64,000 bases of DNA from positions 20,180,929-20,244,928 of the forward strand of contig OX453272.1 in the NCBI GenBank assembly GCA_949710005.1. Reading direction: 5' to 3'. The DNA is from Ricordea florida (Eukaryota > Cnidaria > Anthozoa > Corallimorpharia > Ricordeidae). Positions 21,960 through 30,446 of the stretch are shown here, piece by piece. The translations under genes and the position numbers were made by a program. The notes below the pieces were generated by a model that was not told the origin of the DNA, did no database searches, and worked only from the letters and a program-made list of their open reading frames with translations. Every line of letters begins with the position of its first letter. Positions within the stretch are counted from its first letter, which is position 1.

Positions 21960-22181
21960 TTAAAGTTTAATTTTTTCCATTAATTTTTTACGTAATCGAT
22001 CTTTGACTGGTGTATTTTTCTTAAAATTTTTATTTATCACTTCAAAAATAATTCTAATATCATTCTCATTGTTTTTATTAAGTATACTTTGAATGTCATT
22101 ATCTGATAAACGATTTCCATATCTTTCAAAATCATAACACAAAAGATCCATTCTTTTATAATTTGATTTTGACTTCGGCAT
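21960..22181 (-). CDS. E1 terminal small ORF, 73 aa
   Basis: An intact, Lys/Asn-rich ORF lies between the polymerase and the right TIR. It has no membrane segment and no recognised motif. It has no counterpart in E2, where the polymerase starts inside the TIR. It could be a real element gene or a chance frame in AT-rich DNA. Confidence 0.35.
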   Translation of the reverse strand: MPKSKSNYKRMDLLCYDFERYGNRLSDNDIQSILNKNNENDIRIIFEVINKNFKKNTPVKDRLRKKLMEKIKL

Positions 22182-22261
22182 TATTTACTTTTTTTAATAT
22201 TTTTTAAATATATTTAACAATTTTAATATAATAAATCACCTATAGTAAATCCACTTTCATC

Positions 22262-22620
22262 TTAAAGTTCTTCAAATTCTTCAAATTCTCCAAATTCTTC
22301 AAGTTCTTCAAAAAATTCATAAGCTTCCATCATAAATTTTTCAAATTCTTCTATTTCATCTTCACATTTATTATACAATTCTTTATAATAAAATCCACAA
22401 TTTAAAAGTTTACAAATTCTGTGTTTTTTAACTTTTAATTTTAATTCCATCTAAATCTTCAGGCAATAATTCTTTTGATAAAATTTTTGCACAAATTTTT
22501 AATTTAATACCTGTATCTATTTCCGAATTCACAATTTGTTTACGTAATCTTTTAAAAAATCTTTTTATTTGGTAATTCATACAAAACATGTTCAATAAAA
22601 ATTTCAGCAACTAAAGACAT
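22262..22620 (-). pseudogene. E1 terminal ORF, Glu-rich tail, frameshifted
   Basis: A start at ATG 22620 gives about 22 codons before a stop. Shifting frame there and once more near 22440 gives a continuous Lys-rich then Glu/Phe-rich protein to 22262. The tail repeats EEF-type units. No homologue is recognised and the low complexity limits confidence. Confidence 0.35.
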
Positions 22621-22659
22621 TTTTACGCATATTCATAAAAAAACCAGTCCATTTTAATT

Positions 22660-22955
22660 TTTGCATAAACATTCCAATCATGGGCGTGGTCAATCATGAA
22701 TCAACATACCAATCATGGGCGTGGTCAACCGTGAATCAACACAAAAAAATCTGAATATAAAAAATTTTAAAATAATTCCATTTTTTCAAAAGTGAATCAA
22801 CATTCCAAAAAATCCGAATATATAAAATTTTAAAATAATTAATCCATTTATTCAAAAGTGAATCAACATTCCAATCATGGGCGTGGTCAATCGTGAATCA
22901 ACACATAAAAAAAATCACAATATAAAACATTTTAAAATAATTATTTCATTTTTCA
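22660..22955. repeat. E1 right terminal repeat with tandem units
   Basis: Three copies of CCAATCATGGGCGTGGTCAA (near 22674, 22709 and 22870) alternate with GTGAATCAACA-type units and TATAAAATTTTAAAATAATT blocks. The left end has only one set. The right TIR has therefore expanded by unit duplication, or the left has lost units. No AG...CT terminus or target duplication could be fixed. Confidence 0.75.
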
Positions 22956-22975
22956 AAAAACCATAACGAGAAATT

Positions 22976-23290
22976 TTAAGAAGCATATCCCATAAAAATA
23001 AACGATCGATGGTTTTGCGCTCGGAGTGAGGTTTTCCTACTACTAGGAGTCTCACATCCTTCAACTTCCAGAGAGGTTGGTGCCAGTAGTTTAAAGCTGA
23101 TGGCTTCGAAAGCTGCTACCACTGGTTTAGCAGAATCTGACTCGACAAGTGGTGAGGAATCAAACGCAAGCACAGAATTGGAGGAATTGGAGTGTGACCA
23201 CATTTTGTTTTGGATTGTGCTCGATTGACTGGATGTTTGTTTCTTTGGAGGTCGCCACAACTTTTCTTCTCTTTCGCTGATTAATGCCAT
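22976..23290 (-). CDS. Unassigned ORF, 104 aa
   Basis: The ORF is Ser-rich and hydrophilic, without a signal peptide, membrane segment or known motif. It lies between the right end of E1 and the BEL gag remnant and has higher GC than E1. It might be the first exon of a host or element gene. It is reported only because its composition is not that of random AT-rich DNA. Confidence 0.22.
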   Translation of the reverse strand: MALISEREEKLWRPPKKQTSSQSSTIQNKMWSHSNSSNSVLAFDSSPLVESDSAKPVVAAFEAISFKLLAPTSLEVEGCETPSSRKTSLRAQNHRSFIFMGYAS

Positions 23291-23549
23291 TATTTTTTTC
23301 CAGAAGATTTTCTCGTTGATTTAACTTAACCCATTTTTTTGCCGCAATCACTTGACAGTGTTCGACTGCAACTGCTAAACTCACAAATTCAATGGGCTAT
23401 TTTTATTGTGGGCGCTTGGGGATCTGAAGCTTGTGTTTCATTGGTCGGCAGCATGACCCAGTTGACAGCCGCTTTGATGTGGTATGATAAGCTTGCAAAA
23501 CTTTACGAGTCTTAAATTCGGGCTTTATTTTTGCGTGGATTTCCTTGCT

Positions 23550-24739
23550 TCAAGCGAATTCTGGGTTGTGCCCATGCTCTGTAACTTGACCACAGAGGTC
23601 GACTAATTCATTCATTAAAGATTGGAGCTCTCCTATTGCTATTTTCGTGGTTTTGCATGTCTCCTTAGTACCTTCCGGTTCACAGTCCTCCGTGTTACTT
23701 ATCATGGCCTTGAATGTCCTTTTCCATGGATGGAAAAGCGTTACATCTCCACCAAAGGTATCCGGGTGGCACTTGGGTAGATTTGGCTTGGCAAGGCTCG
23801 AAACGATTTGCTGGTTAGTTAAGGTCAGGGTTTCTATAAGTTGACTACCAGTTGTATCTCTTAACGGAGTTGATGTGCGATAGGGAAAGCCAATTGTCCC
23901 TTGCGACCCGTAACCGTTGTTTAAATTTGGCCCCGGTGCTATTAGGTTTGATGAAAGTGTGGTTGGGTGGGGAGGAGGATCTCTTCGGGCCTCGCTCTCG
24001 ACGCGTTGGGGGTCTGGCACCAAGTTCGAGTGGACCCACTCCGTTGTACGATCTTGAAGGCGAACCTTGGAAGTACCAGGCAAAATCACCGATTTACGTT
24101 CGTTTTCTTCTTCTTCGATCGCTTCTTCTGTCGCTCGGAGTCTTGCATTCGCTACAGTAAGCTTCTTATTCGCTGCCAGAAGCGCCATATCTCTATCGTG
24201 CTGTGCGCGCCCTCGATCGCGGCGGCTTTGTTCCTCTGCTTCGCGTTGTCTCCATTCGTTCTCCTTTTCAGCCATGATTCGTTCAAACTCGGCATGCTCC
24301 TTTGCCACTGCAGCTGCGGCAATTGCGCGAAGTCTTGCAGAACTGCCCGCAGATGATTTACTCTTAGTGATGACGTGACTTCCGACAATTTGTCGGTTTC
24401 TTTGTTCTTTGTTTGCATCAATACCATAGCTCGGCTAAGTGTTTCGCGTTCGAGAGAGAATACTGCTTCTGGGTTGTGCCCATGCTCTGTGTCTTGACCA
24501 CAGAGGTCGACTAATTCATTCATTAAAGATTGGAGCTCTCCTATTGGTATTTTCGTGGTTTTGCATGTCTCCTTAGTATCTTCCGGTTCACAGTCCTCCA
24601 GCGACCTCATGGCAGTTTTTAGCCTCCTGTGGGCGTCGCATGCTTCTTTACGCTTAGTTTCAATTTTGTAAGCAAGACCTTTTTTCGTTAGGATTCTAGC
24701 TCATTGATCCACTTTTTCGTCTATCTCCGTTGATTGCAT
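23550..24739 (-). pseudogene. BEL/Pao-type gag remnant
   Basis: Read on the minus strand, an N-terminal region with one TGA precedes a Gln/Glu/Arg-rich helical coiled coil. A Pro-rich linker and the segment FGGDVTLFHPWK follow, typical of gag in BEL/Pao elements of cnidarians (recalled). The frame then ends in a second copy of a 138-base segment already present near the N terminus (24470-24605 and 23555-23692). The protease and RT that should follow are missing. Confidence 0.65.
23555..24605. repeat. 138-bp direct repeats bounding a gag segment
   Basis: 23555-23692 and 24470-24605 are about 95 percent identical by eye. Both encode the same gag stretch (ETCKTTKI, SLMNELVDLCGQ). The later copy truncates the gag frame, as expected from a partial duplication or strand-transfer event within the retroelement. 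Confidence 0.8.
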
Positions 24740-25196
24740 TTCTCTTACGCTGATCAGAGAAACGTCTTGGCACATCACTGTAGCAACTCAAAGAGCAGAA
24801 AACCAAGAATTGCAGATGATGACATTTGTACATGTTTTCCAAAACTGCAATCAAGACAGCAGTGCAGTACTTGCAATTATGAAGGATGTCATTTTAAAGC
24901 TAAAAAAAAACAATGAAAACACAATGCTGGCTGTTATCACATTTTTCCAACCCACAAGATGGCAGCTGTGACAGGAAAGTATTTCCCATTAAATCACATG
25001 TGAGGATCCATATCAACCAAGGCTTAAACACTGAAACTTCCAAAGAGATGGTAGAAGCTATCCAGTCATCAGGAAGTGTTCCGGGGGTCAATGTCACATT
25101 ATGTGATTCTTTGGAAGGTCCAAAGTCTTCTTTTAGTGTGAAACTTTAAGGTGTCAGTTTCATTTCTAATATCGAAAACAGAGATGGAAGCTTATG
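24734..25196 (+). pseudogene. Zinc-finger-type gene, left half, split by E2
   Basis: A plus-strand frame (24913-25149) encodes HVRIHINQGLNTETSK and a VPGVNVTLCD segment. After one in-frame TAA at 25147 it stays open to the E2 target site. The same frame resumes exactly after E2 at 38215 with KAYRIGPGK. The pattern resembles a large multicopy family of cnidarian proteins with a C2H2 finger and a conserved C-terminal helical domain (recalled). The upstream part (24734-24912) is Cys-rich but broken. It was already a pseudogene, or part of another mobile element, when E2 inserted. Confidence 0.6.
25192..25196. repeat. E2 target-site duplication, left
   Basis: TTATG directly precedes the AG terminus of E2 and recurs directly after its CT terminus at 38210-38214. 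Polintons are described with six-base duplications. Here five bases match and the sixth flanking base differs. Confidence 0.85.
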
Positions 25197-25496
25197 AGTA
25201 GTTGTAATATGCCGATCCTAGGCCAAAAATTAAATTCCTTGATAAATTCCTTGATAAAATCCTTGATAAATTCCTTGATAAAATCCCTGATAAAATCCCT
25301 GATAAAATCCCCGATAAAATGGTTAATAAAATCTCCTGATAAAATGGTTAATAAAGTATCTTACGCAATCCTCCACCTCCTCCTACTCACCAAAACATTT
25401 AATTAGTGGTTTAAAGAAATACATATATAGTAGTAATAGATGGAGAACCAAACAGTAAAAGAACTGAAACTACTTGCCAAAGAGCGGGGTATTAAA
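25197..25496. repeat. E2 left TIR, extending into the polymerase gene
   Basis: Three parts are visible: a short unique end, an array of 12-base GATAAAATCC-type units (about 25236-25345), and a leader that includes the TTTAAAGA box, the polymerase start codon and the first 19 codons. Beyond 25496 the two ends diverge at the DNA level but still encode a similar SAP-like motif. Confidence 0.93.
25410..25417 (+). promoter_or_regulatory. TTTAAAGA box upstream of polymerase
   Basis: The octamer lies 22 bases ahead of the polymerase ATG. The same octamer, similarly spaced, precedes at least six other E2 starts. It probably acts as a TATA-like core promoter of the element. It is duplicated in the right TIR at 38013-38020. 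Confidence 0.6.
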
Positions 25497-28400
25497 AAAT
25501 ATTCTAGAATGCGTAAAGCCGAACTCATTGAAGCGTTGGGTATAAGAGAGGCCCAGCCAAATACACCGATCCCAACACCACGTACTAAGCTTTCTAAAAC
25601 TCCACCGATCCCAACACCACGTACTAAGCTTTCTAAAACTCCACCGATCCCAACACCACGTACTAAAAAAGCTAAACCTATCAAAGTACCACCAACCAAA
25701 CGACCACCCCTCAAAGCATCAGGTACTACTCCTAGAACTAATATCCTTAACCAACCGCAAAGACCCATTCCAGAACCCAGAAAATCGTTAGTTAAATCAT
25801 TCAAAGATTTATTAGGAATAGATAAAAATTCAGTTAGGGAAGGTATTAAAAAATTTTCAGACTTGATTATATCTTATGTCCCAGAACCTATCAAAAATAT
25901 TATAAACCGTGTATTTAATGAAGAAGAAGAAGATTATTTCACTGCAGAAGAAGAACAAGAAGAAGATTATTTCACTGCAGAAGAAGAACAAGAAGAAGAT
26001 TATTTCACTGCAGAAGAAGAAGAAGAAGATTTCACTCCAAAAGAACATCAAACAGCGTTGAAGGGGTATCTAAAAACCTATAGGATAGATGGACAGAAAG
26101 GGTATGACCCCAAGACATTTATCAATAACATCAAACCAAAAGTTCTGGATCTCATTAAGCAGCAAAAGAAGCCGCTCATGGTGAAATTTATATTTACGTG
26201 TAAGTTTATAAAAGAGAATCCTGCTACTGGACAGATTGATGTAAACTCAGGATACTTTAATTCAACCGTAGAAACGATTACTAAGTCAACCGATTTCTCT
26301 GACTCGTACAATACTATGACAAATCGTCTACTTGAATCAATCCAACAGTTTCAAAATCAAGGTTCTGGTTGGCAGTTTGATCAAGTGGAATACTTTGATA
26401 TCAACATCGACCCATTTGAACCTCTTTCTGGAAGTTCCTATATTCCACTACCATCAAAATTAGCATCAAAGAAGGCAATTATCAACGTTAAGAATGAGAA
26501 GGATCATGAGTGTTTCAAGTGGGCAGTAACCTCAGCTGTATATACACAAGATGTTCATCCAGAGAGACTAAATAAACAAATGAGAGAGAACTCAAATAAT
26601 TTTGACTGGTCAGGAATAGAGTTCCCCGTTTCACTAAAACAGATTGATAAGTTCGAAAAGCAAAACCCCTATGCGATTAACGTCTACGGATATGAAGGTG
26701 ATGTATACCCTCTAAAAATAAGTAAGAAACATAAAACTAATGTAATCAACTTACTTCTCATATCAAACGATGAAACAAATCACTACTGCTGGATAAAGAA
26801 TATGAGTAGACTTTTATCCTCTCAAGTCAATAATCACCAACACGCACGCACATTTTGCTATAGATGTCTTAACTCATTCCAGTCAAAGACTTCATTAGAA
26901 AAACATCTCGAATACTGCACCACAAACGAAGAAGTTAAGATTGAAATGCCTTTAGATAAAGATGGAAATCCCCTTCATATTTACTTTAAGAATTTCAACA
27001 GAAAAATGCGACACCCCTTTGTTGTATATGCCGACTTTGAGAGCTCTACAGAGAAGATAGACACCTGCTCCCCAGATGAAAGTAGAAGTTTTACTAAACA
27101 ATACCAGAAGCACAAAGCATCAGGTTACTGCTATCTTATCAAGTGTTTTGACGACAACATATTTCCACCCAAGCTTGTACGATACACTGCCGAATCCCCA
27201 GACGAAGATATACCACAGATGTTTGTAGATAATTTAGAGTCAGATATTAAGAAAATTTATAATAGGTTCAAATTCCATAAGAAGGTAAAGATGAGTAAGA
27301 AAGATAAAATCGACTATAAAAATGCTACTCACTGCCACATCTGCGAGGATGAATTAGGAGAAGATAAGGTATTAGACCACTGCCACCTTACAGGAAAGTA
27401 TAGAGGAGCAGCTCATAACGAATTCAACTTAAACTATAAAATTCCAAAGTTCTTCTCAGTAATCTTTCATAATCTATCTGGATATGATTCACATCTATTT
27501 ATCAAGAACCTTGGTACATCAAAAGGTAAAATAAACTGTATACCTAATAATGAGGAAAAGTATATTTCTTTCACAAAACAGATTGTAGTTAGCACCTTTA
27601 CAAACAAAGAAGGTAAGCAGGTTGATGTGAAGCGAGATATAAGATTCATCGATTCATTTAAATTTATGGCAACCAGCCTTGACAGCTTAGTAACTAATCT
27701 ATCAAAAGAGGCTTTCAAAAACCTAAAGAGCTACTATGAGGGTGAGCAATTAGAGTTATTATTGAGAAAGGGTGTTTTCCCATACGATTGGTTTGATGGA
27801 TTAGATAAACTCAACGCAACCAAACTTCCACCAAAGGAGGCATTCTACTCAAAACTCAATGACACAGACATAACAGAAGACAACTACCAACATGCTCAAA
27901 AGGTGTGGGGAATCTTTGATATGAAAACAATGAGGGATTACCACGACCTATATCTTGAGTCAGATGTACTCCTGTTAGCTGATGTCTTTGAGAACTTTAG
28001 AGATATTTGCAGTAAAAGCTATGGATTGGACCCTGCCTGGTATTACACAGCACCTGGACTAGCTTGGGATGCAGCGTTAAAGTTAACTAAAGTAGAGTTG
28101 GAGCTGCTAACTGATCCTGACATGCTACTTATGGTTGAGAAAGGCATTCGAGGAGGCGTATCTATGATCTCTACTAGATATGGTAAAGCTAACAATCCGT
28201 ACATGACCAACTTTGATTCTAACTTACCCACAATATATATCACATATCTTGACGTAAACAATCTCTATGGATGTGGAATGAGTAAACCACTCCCTACTCA
28301 CGGTTTTAGATGGATGACTAACCAAGAGCTTACAAACTGGAAAAATCTCCCATGCATACTCGAGGTTGATTTGGTGTATCCTCAACAACTTCACGACTTG

Positions 28401-29474
28401 CATAACGACTATCCACTAGCTCCAGAGAGACTTATCGTTGAAAAGGTTGAGAAATTGATCCCAAACCTCAACGACAAGGTAAAGTATGTAGTTCACCATG
28501 AGACCCTGAAAGTTTACGAAAGTCTAGGATTAAAAGTCACCAAGATTCATAGGGGTATTACATTCGAAGAGTCTGCATGGTTAAAACCGTACATCGACTT
28601 GAATACCAACCTCAGGGCTAAAGCATCCAACGATTTTGAAAAAGATTTCTTCAAGCTGATGAATAACTCCGTATTTGGGAAAACCATGGAAAACATTAGA
28701 AAAAGGGTGGACGTACGATTGGTTACTAATGAAAAAGATGCGAAAAAATTAATATCAAAGCCAAACTATCAGCACCACACCATCTTTTGTGATAATCTAG
28801 CGGCCATCCACATGAAGAAAACAAAGTTGGTCTTCGATAAACCTGTTTACTTAGGCATGTGTATTTTAGACCTAAGTAAAACATTGATGTATGATTTTCA
28901 CTACAATTACATCAAACCTAAATATGGTGAAAGGGGTAAGTTGCTGTTCACAGATACGGACAGTCTTGCCTATGAGATAGAAACAGATGATTTCTACAAG
29001 GATATTAGCAAAGATGTAAAATCCATGTTTGATACTACTAATTATCCCAAAAACCATCCATCAGGTATCGAGACAGGTGTTAACAAGAAAATCATCGGCA
29101 TGTTCAAAGATGAGGCTGGTGGTAAACAGATAACCGAATTTGTAGGTCTACGGGCCAAGCTCTACTCCTACAGGATGGATGAAGGTACAGAAGAAAAGAA
29201 ATGTAAGGGAATGAAGAAGGCAGTCGTCAAGAAAACCATCAGTTTCGATAACTACAAGGATTGCCTATTCAATAAAGAACCACAGATGAGACAGATGAAT
29301 GTAATCAGAAGTCATAAGCATGATGTTTACACTGAAACGGTTAACAAGATCGCCTTATCACCATTTTATGACAAGAGACACATTTGTGAAGATGGTATAC
29401 ATACTTACGCCCACGGACATTATCGTTCAAACACAAAATTAGGTGGCAGCTCAGTATCTTCTGGTACAAACTGA
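25440..29474 (+). CDS. polB: Protein-primed type B DNA polymerase with SAP-like N terminus, 1344 aa
   Basis: The enzyme replicates the linear element. Residues 5-34 form a SAP-like DNA-binding motif. A Pro/Thr-rich linker with a 13-residue unit repeated almost three times and an acidic linker with an 11-residue unit repeated three times follow. A C2H2-type finger lies near 470-492 and ExoI DFES at 532. A Cys/His cluster resembling endonuclease VII-type zinc sites (CHICEDE, LDHCHLTGKYRG) lies near 632-665. The ExoII segment HNLSGYD and ExoIII YHDLYLESD follow. Palm motifs are A (YLDVNNLYG, Asp 938), B (NNSVFGK) and C (DTDS, 1172-1175). All catalytic acids seen are present. The start is fixed by the TTTAAAGA box and by the shared TIR start. 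The 3' end overlaps the convergent integrase by 55 bases. It is longer than many Polinton polymerases because of the linkers. Confidence 0.95.
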   Translation: MENQTVKELKLLAKERGIKKYSRMRKAELIEALGIREAQPNTPIPTPRTKLSKTPPIPTPRTKLSKTPPIPTPRTKKAKPIKVPPTKRPPLKASGTTPRTNILNQPQRPIPEPRKSLVKSFKDLLGIDKNSVREGIKKFSDLIISYVPEPIKNIINRVFNEEEEDYFTAEEEQEEDYFTAEEEQEEDYFTAEEEEEDFTPKEHQTALKGYLKTYRIDGQKGYDPKTFINNIKPKVLDLIKQQKKPLMVKFIFTCKFIKENPATGQIDVNSGYFNSTVETITKSTDFSDSYNTMTNRLLESIQQFQNQGSGWQFDQVEYFDINIDPFEPLSGSSYIPLPSKLASKKAIINVKNEKDHECFKWAVTSAVYTQDVHPERLNKQMRENSNNFDWSGIEFPVSLKQIDKFEKQNPYAINVYGYEGDVYPLKISKKHKTNVINLLLISNDETNHYCWIKNMSRLLSSQVNNHQHARTFCYRCLNSFQSKTSLEKHLEYCTTNEEVKIEMPLDKDGNPLHIYFKNFNRKMRHPFVVYADFESSTEKIDTCSPDESRSFTKQYQKHKASGYCYLIKCFDDNIFPPKLVRYTAESPDEDIPQMFVDNLESDIKKIYNRFKFHKKVKMSKKDKIDYKNATHCHICEDELGEDKVLDHCHLTGKYRGAAHNEFNLNYKIPKFFSVIFHNLSGYDSHLFIKNLGTSKGKINCIPNNEEKYISFTKQIVVSTFTNKEGKQVDVKRDIRFIDSFKFMATSLDSLVTNLSKEAFKNLKSYYEGEQLELLLRKGVFPYDWFDGLDKLNATKLPPKEAFYSKLNDTDITEDNYQHAQKVWGIFDMKTMRDYHDLYLESDVLLLADVFENFRDICSKSYGLDPAWYYTAPGLAWDAALKLTKVELELLTDPDMLLMVEKGIRGGVSMISTRYGKANNPYMTNFDSNLPTIYITYLDVNNLYGCGMSKPLPTHGFRWMTNQELTNWKNLPCILEVDLVYPQQLHDLHNDYPLAPERLIVEKVEKLIPNLNDKVKYVVHHETLKVYESLGLKVTKIHRGITFEESAWLKPYIDLNTNLRAKASNDFEKDFFKLMNNSVFGKTMENIRKRVDVRLVTNEKDAKKLISKPNYQHHTIFCDNLAAIHMKKTKLVFDKPVYLGMCILDLSKTLMYDFHYNYIKPKYGERGKLLFTDTDSLAYEIETDDFYKDISKDVKSMFDTTNYPKNHPSGIETGVNKKIIGMFKDEAGGKQITEFVGLRAKLYSYRMDEGTEEKKCKGMKKAVVKKTISFDNYKDCLFNKEPQMRQMNVIRSHKHDVYTETVNKIALSPFYDKRHICEDGIHTYAHGHYRSNTKLGGSSVSSGTN
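25566..25666 (+). repeat. 39-bp coding tandem repeat in polymerase linker
   Basis: Nearly three copies of a 39-base unit encode a Pro/Thr/Arg/Lys-rich 13-residue repeat (PIPTPRTKLSKTP). The copies are identical at DNA level, so the expansion is recent. Confidence 0.9.
25920..26033 (+). repeat. 33-bp coding tandem repeat, acidic
   Basis: Three copies of a 33-base unit encode the 11-residue acidic repeat EEDYFTAEEEQ. It follows the basic Pro/Thr repeat and gives the linker a strong change of charge. Confidence 0.9.
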
Positions 29475-30397
29475 AGCTCTTCCCTAACAAAACTACGCCT
29501 CGGTCCATCTAGTAAATAATACAACACTGGCTGATTAGGTGACACCACACTCCTAGAAAGATTGTAAACCCGAATACTCCAGATAGGATCCGTAGCTCGT
29601 CTGCGCTCACCACCCTCAAGTTCACCAGGAGCTAATAGATACCGAACTTTAACACCAGGTGGCAGTCTCACCTCATCATGTCCAACAACTCGCTTATACT
29701 TTGGAGGATCAATATCAACCTCTTTCAATCTAATGGCTTTTACAGGCTCTTTACCAGTAATGCGTGTAGGTTGACTATTCAGAGTTTTCAAAATAGCCGG
29801 TAATCGTTTCACCCATACTCTAGATCGATCATCACTAATCATTTCTTGAGCATATTGATGACTAAATAGTTTTTCTGATAATGTTCTATTTGCTCTTTCA
29901 ACAAATGCTTGAGCTCTATGGTTTCCAGCTTCAGACCGTTGTATGGTTACATTATGTTTTTCCATAAGTTTTGTTACATCACCCATAAATTCTCTTCCAG
30001 GATCGACAATTAATGTTTTAGGATATTTTAACTTTCTGGAGTATATTTTTGTTAAAGCTTTGGATACCTCATTACTTTCTTTTGAGGTTAGTGGTTCTGC
30101 ATCTTTGTATCTCGAGGCAATATCAATCACAACCAGAGCATATCGATATGTCTTTCTTCCCACTTTATCATGTGGTAAAAATAATAAATCCGCTTGGTGA
30201 ATCTGATTAGGCTTTTCCACATTCCAGTGAGGTCTAGGGATATACTTTGGAGCTGGTAGATAGATTTGCCACAGCGCCTGTTTCTCAAGCCATCGTTTAG
30301 CCTCATCTTCACTAACGTTTGCTTTTTCAGCTAATTTTGGAATGGCAGAATAACCTTTCCAATATCCATAAGTTGAATAGTATGTTTTTGATAGCAT
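29420..30397 (-). CDS. Retroviral-type (rve) integrase, 325 aa
   Basis: This enzyme would join the element ends to target DNA. A helical N-terminal region (residues 1-50) precedes the DDE core: Asp 70 in IHQADLLF, Asp 132 in IVDPGREF and Glu 167 in FVERANRTLSEKL, with about 35 residues between the last two. The C terminus from about 250 has a basic SH3/chromo-like domain. Integrases of this type are a hallmark of Polintons. The gene is divergent from the capsid gene with 49 bases between start codons, and convergent with the polymerase. The AG...CT ends and 5-bp flanking repeat fit its activity. Confidence 0.93.
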   Translation of the reverse strand: MLSKTYYSTYGYWKGYSAIPKLAEKANVSEDEAKRWLEKQALWQIYLPAPKYIPRPHWNVEKPNQIHQADLLFLPHDKVGRKTYRYALVVIDIASRYKDAEPLTSKESNEVSKALTKIYSRKLKYPKTLIVDPGREFMGDVTKLMEKHNVTIQRSEAGNHRAQAFVERANRTLSEKLFSHQYAQEMISDDRSRVWVKRLPAILKTLNSQPTRITGKEPVKAIRLKEVDIDPPKYKRVVGHDEVRLPPGVKVRYLLAPGELEGGERRRATDPIWSIRVYNLSRSVVSPNQPVLYYLLDGPRRSFVREELQFVPEDTELPPNFVFER

Positions 30398-30446
30398 GTT
30401 TTCGTTACTAATTTAAATAATATTCCGACTATCTTTAAAATAAAAC
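30398..30446. promoter_or_regulatory. 49-bp bidirectional promoter between integrase and capsid gene
   Basis: The whole gap between two divergent ATG codons is 49 bases of AT-rich DNA. A TTTAAAGA box on the minus strand (30432-30439) sits 34 bases from the integrase start. Read on the plus strand the same sequence is CTTTAAAA, six bases from the capsid start, and an ATTTAAATAAT stretch lies nearer the integrase. Very short leaders are implied. Confidence 0.55.

Larger units (their letters stand above)
10357..22955 (-). mobile_element. E1: decayed Polinton-like element, inverted relative to E2
   Basis: E1 is bounded by AT-rich inverted repeats at 10357-10465 and 22660-22955. It contains broken homologues of nearly every E2 gene in the same order but on the opposite strand: polymerase, integrase, major capsid, ATPase, small membrane proteins and the 511-aa orphan. 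Frameshifts, in-frame stops, internal deletions and one foreign insertion (15783-16258) show long inactivity. It also keeps genes absent from or deleted in E2. Protein identity to E2 is moderate, so this is a related but different family rather than a recent copy. Confidence 0.88.

Noticed and set aside
10523-22620. In-frame TAA/TGA codons in E1 as a sign of an altered genetic code or readthrough
   Set aside because: All three stop types occur at unrelated positions together with frameshifts and deletions, and E2 uses the standard code. Decay is simpler.
23647-24378. Plus-strand ORFs across the BEL gag
   Set aside because: They are antisense to a recognisable gag frame and have no domain of their own.
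25236-25345. Repeat array that might be a CRISPR
   Set aside because: The units are directly adjacent 12-mers without spacers, lie in a transposon TIR of a eukaryotic genome, and have no cas genes nearby.
25403-25804. Minus-strand 133-aa ORF at the start of E2
   Set aside because: It is the antisense shadow of the repeated polymerase linker. Its repeats mirror the 39-base units.
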